From Parapristionchus giblindavisi (taxonomy: Eukaryota; Nematoda; Chromadorea; Rhabditida; Diplogasteridae), in the NCBI GenBank assembly GCA_943737045.1, contig CALSFV010000030.1, positions 651,501 to 715,500 on the forward strand: a DNA stretch of 64,000 bases. Direction: 5' to 3'. The position numbers and the translations under genes were made by a program. The notes below the pieces were generated by a model. It did no database searches, was not told the DNA's origin, and was given only the letters and a program-made list of their open reading frames with translations. Below, piece after piece: positions 61,801 through 64,000 of the stretch (position 1 is its first letter; each line of letters starts with the position of its first letter).

Positions 61801-64000
61801 CGTTTGGTATATAACACGCTGGGTTTCGCAGAAAATTTTTCATGTCAGGTATTGTTTTGGTCTTATCAGAGTGAAAGCTACTTTTATACTTATTGCATTG
61901 TGGAATCAACACAAGATTACAGTTTGACATGAACTGAAGTGTAGATTATTCAGAATTTTTTGCTCTTTTACGTGGTATATGCTACGATAAGTTTCGATAA
62001 AACATTGACGTGTCACGAATTCTTTAATGCCAGAAATGCATTATTCAATTTTGTTAATTCGGCTGGAGTGGCCGTTGTTCAACATGGGAACGTGCAAAAT
62101 ACTCAGAATTTTTTGCTCTTTCGTTTGGTATATAACACGCTGGGTTTCGCAGAAAAATTTTCATGTCAGGTATTGTTTTGGTCTTATCAGAGTGAAAGCT
62201 ACTTTTGTACTTATTGCATTGTGGAATCAACACAAGATTACAGTTTGACATGAACTGAAGTGTAGATTATTCAGAATTTTTTGCTCTTTTACGTGGTATA
62301 TGCTACGATAAGTTTCGATAAAACATTGACGTGTCACGAATTCTTTAATGCCAGAAATGCATTATTCAATTTTGTTAATTCGGCTGGAGTGGCCGTTGTT
62401 CAACATGGGAACGTGCAAAATACTCAGAATTTTTTGCTCTTTCGTTTGGTATATAACACGCTGGGTTTTGCAGAAAATTTTTCATGTCAGGTATTGTTTT
62501 GGTCTTATCAGAGTGAAAGCTACTTTTGTACTTATTGCATTGTGGAATCAACACAAGATTACAGTTTGACATGAACTGAAGTGTAGATTATTCAGAATTT
62601 TTTGCTCTTTTACGTGGTATATGCTACGATAAGTTTCGATAAAACATTGACGTGTCACGAATTCTTTAATGCCAGAAATGCATTATTCAATTTTGTTAAT
62701 TCGGCTGGAGTGGCCGTTGTTCAACATGGGAACGTGCAAAATACTCAGAATTTTTTGCTCTTTCGTTTGGTATATAACACGCTGGGTTTCGCAGAAAATT
62801 TTTCATGTCAGGTATTGTTTTGGTCTTATCAGAGTGAAAGCTACTTTTGTACTTATTGCATTGTGGAATCAACACAAGATTACTGTTTGACATGAACTGA
62901 AGTGTAGATTATTCAGAATTTTTTGCTCTTTCACGTGGTATATGCTACGATAAGTTTCGATAAAACATTGACGTGTCACGAATTCTTTAATGCCAGAAAT
63001 GCATTATTCAATTTTGTTAATTCGGCTGGAGTGGCCGTTGTTCAACATGGGAACGTGCAAAATACTCAGAATTTTTTGCTCTTTCGTTTGGTATATATCA
63101 CGCTGGGTTTCGCAGAAAATTTTTCATGTCAGGTATTGTTTTGGTCTTATCAGAGTGAAAGCTACTTTTGTACTTATTGCATTGTGGAATCAACACAAGA
63201 TTACAGTTTGACATGAACTGAAGTGTAGATTATTCAGAATTTTTTGCTCTTTTACGTGGTATATGCTACGATAAGTTTCGATAAAACATTGACGTGTCAC
63301 GAATTCTTTAATGCCAGAAATGCATTATTCAATTTTGTTAATTCGGCTGGAGTGGCCGTTGTTCAACATGGGAACGTGCAAAATATTCAGAATTTTTTGC
63401 TCTTTCGTTTGGTATATAACACGCTGGGTTTCGCAGAAAATTTTTCATGTCAGGTATTGTTTTGGTCTTATCAGAGTGAAAGCTACTTTTGTACTTATTG
63501 CATTGTGGAATCAACACAAGATTACAGTTTGACATGAACTGAAGTGTAGATTATTCAGAATTTTTTGCTCTTTTACGTGGTATATGCTACGATAAGTTTC
63601 GATAAAACATTGACGTGTCACGAATTCTTTAATGCCAGAAATGCATTATTCAATTTTGTTAATTCGGCTGGAGTGGCCGTTGTTCAACATGGGAACGTGC
63701 AAAATACTCAGAATTTTTTGCTCTTTCGTTTGGTATATAACACGCTGGGTTTCGCAGAAAATTTTTCATGTCAGGTATTGTTTTGGTCTTATCAGAGTGA
63801 AAGCTACTTTTGTACTTATTGCATTGTGGAATCAACACAAGATTACAGTTTGACATGAACTGAAGTGTAGATTATTCAGAATTTTTTGCTCTTTTACGTG
63901 GTATATGCTACGATAAGTTTCGATAAAACATTGACGTGTCACGAATTCTTTAATGCCAGAAATGCATTATTCAATTTTGTTAATTCGGCTGGAGTGGCCG

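Larger units (their letters stand above)
11594..64000 (+). repeat. Satellite 3: 321-bp dimeric tandem array (~163 copies, runs off the window)
   Basis: The TTGCTCTTT(T/C)ACGTGG box starts at 11885, 12206, 12527 and every 321 bp up to 55541. One 320-bp step follows, then every 321 bp from 55861 to 63565 and beyond. Each unit has two related halves, both ending in TCAGAATTTTTTGCTCTTT: a 153-bp half starting TTGCTCTTTTACGTGG and a 168-bp half starting TTGCTCTTTCGTTTGG. Units differ by only a few substitutions. Every unit has one EcoRI site (GAATTC), so genomic EcoRI digestion should give a 321-bp ladder. Plus-strand frames of 97 and 73 codons and a minus-strand frame of 65 codons recur in nearly every unit. 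They are by-products of a repeat length divisible by three, ended by TGA in TTTGACATGAACTG, and are not called as genes. Confidence 0.98.

Noticed and set aside
11885..63858. Hundreds of repeated open frames of 97, 73 and 65 codons in satellite 3 as a multigene family
   Set aside because: They start at TTG or internal ATG inside a tandem repeat, overlap on both strands, end at a fixed TGA, and vary mainly by amino-acid-changing substitutions. They are by-products of a 321-bp (3 x 107) period.

Overview
This window is almost entirely non-coding, repeat-dominated eukaryotic DNA, probably from a metazoan. It is AT-rich, has no bacterial gene layout, no recognisable protein gene, and three tandem satellite arrays that fill about 93% of the 64 kb. 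I cannot name the species. The evidence points to a heterochromatic (pericentromeric, centromeric or subtelomeric) block assembled from long reads.

Layout. 1-939: left flank holding a module with a GC palindrome, a perfect 18-bp palindromic hairpin, a purine-rich tract and a C25 homopolymer. 940-7046: satellite 1, about 44 copies of a 139-bp monomer (138 bp in a subclass) with multi-monomer higher-order structure. 7047-10410: a 3.4-kb island of low-copy sequence. It opens with a second, diverged copy of the left-flank module (about 7318-7740). It also carries two related ~200-bp segments (8228-8429 and 8642-8837) that look like a structured RNA family, because a long-range helix is kept by compensatory base changes. 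10411-11593: satellite 2, eight copies of a 153-bp monomer. 11594-64000 (window end): satellite 3, about 163 copies of a 321-bp unit, highly homogenised, with one 1-bp deletion in the whole stretch.

Main relationships. Satellites 2 and 3 are one family. Read on the opposite strand, the 153-bp monomer aligns with each half of the 321-bp unit, which is a diverged dimer of a 153-bp half and a 168-bp half. The two arrays meet head-on at an inversion junction near 11593. Within satellite 3, shared private variants show duplicated multi-unit blocks (for example blocks starting at 15737, 23120 and 32429, spaced 23 and 29 units apart).

The many short open frames inside the arrays are repeat by-products. 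They persist because 153 and 321 are multiples of three, and nearly all variants I noticed in them change the amino acid. The best candidate for an undescribed functional element is the RNA-like pair at 8.2-8.8 kb.
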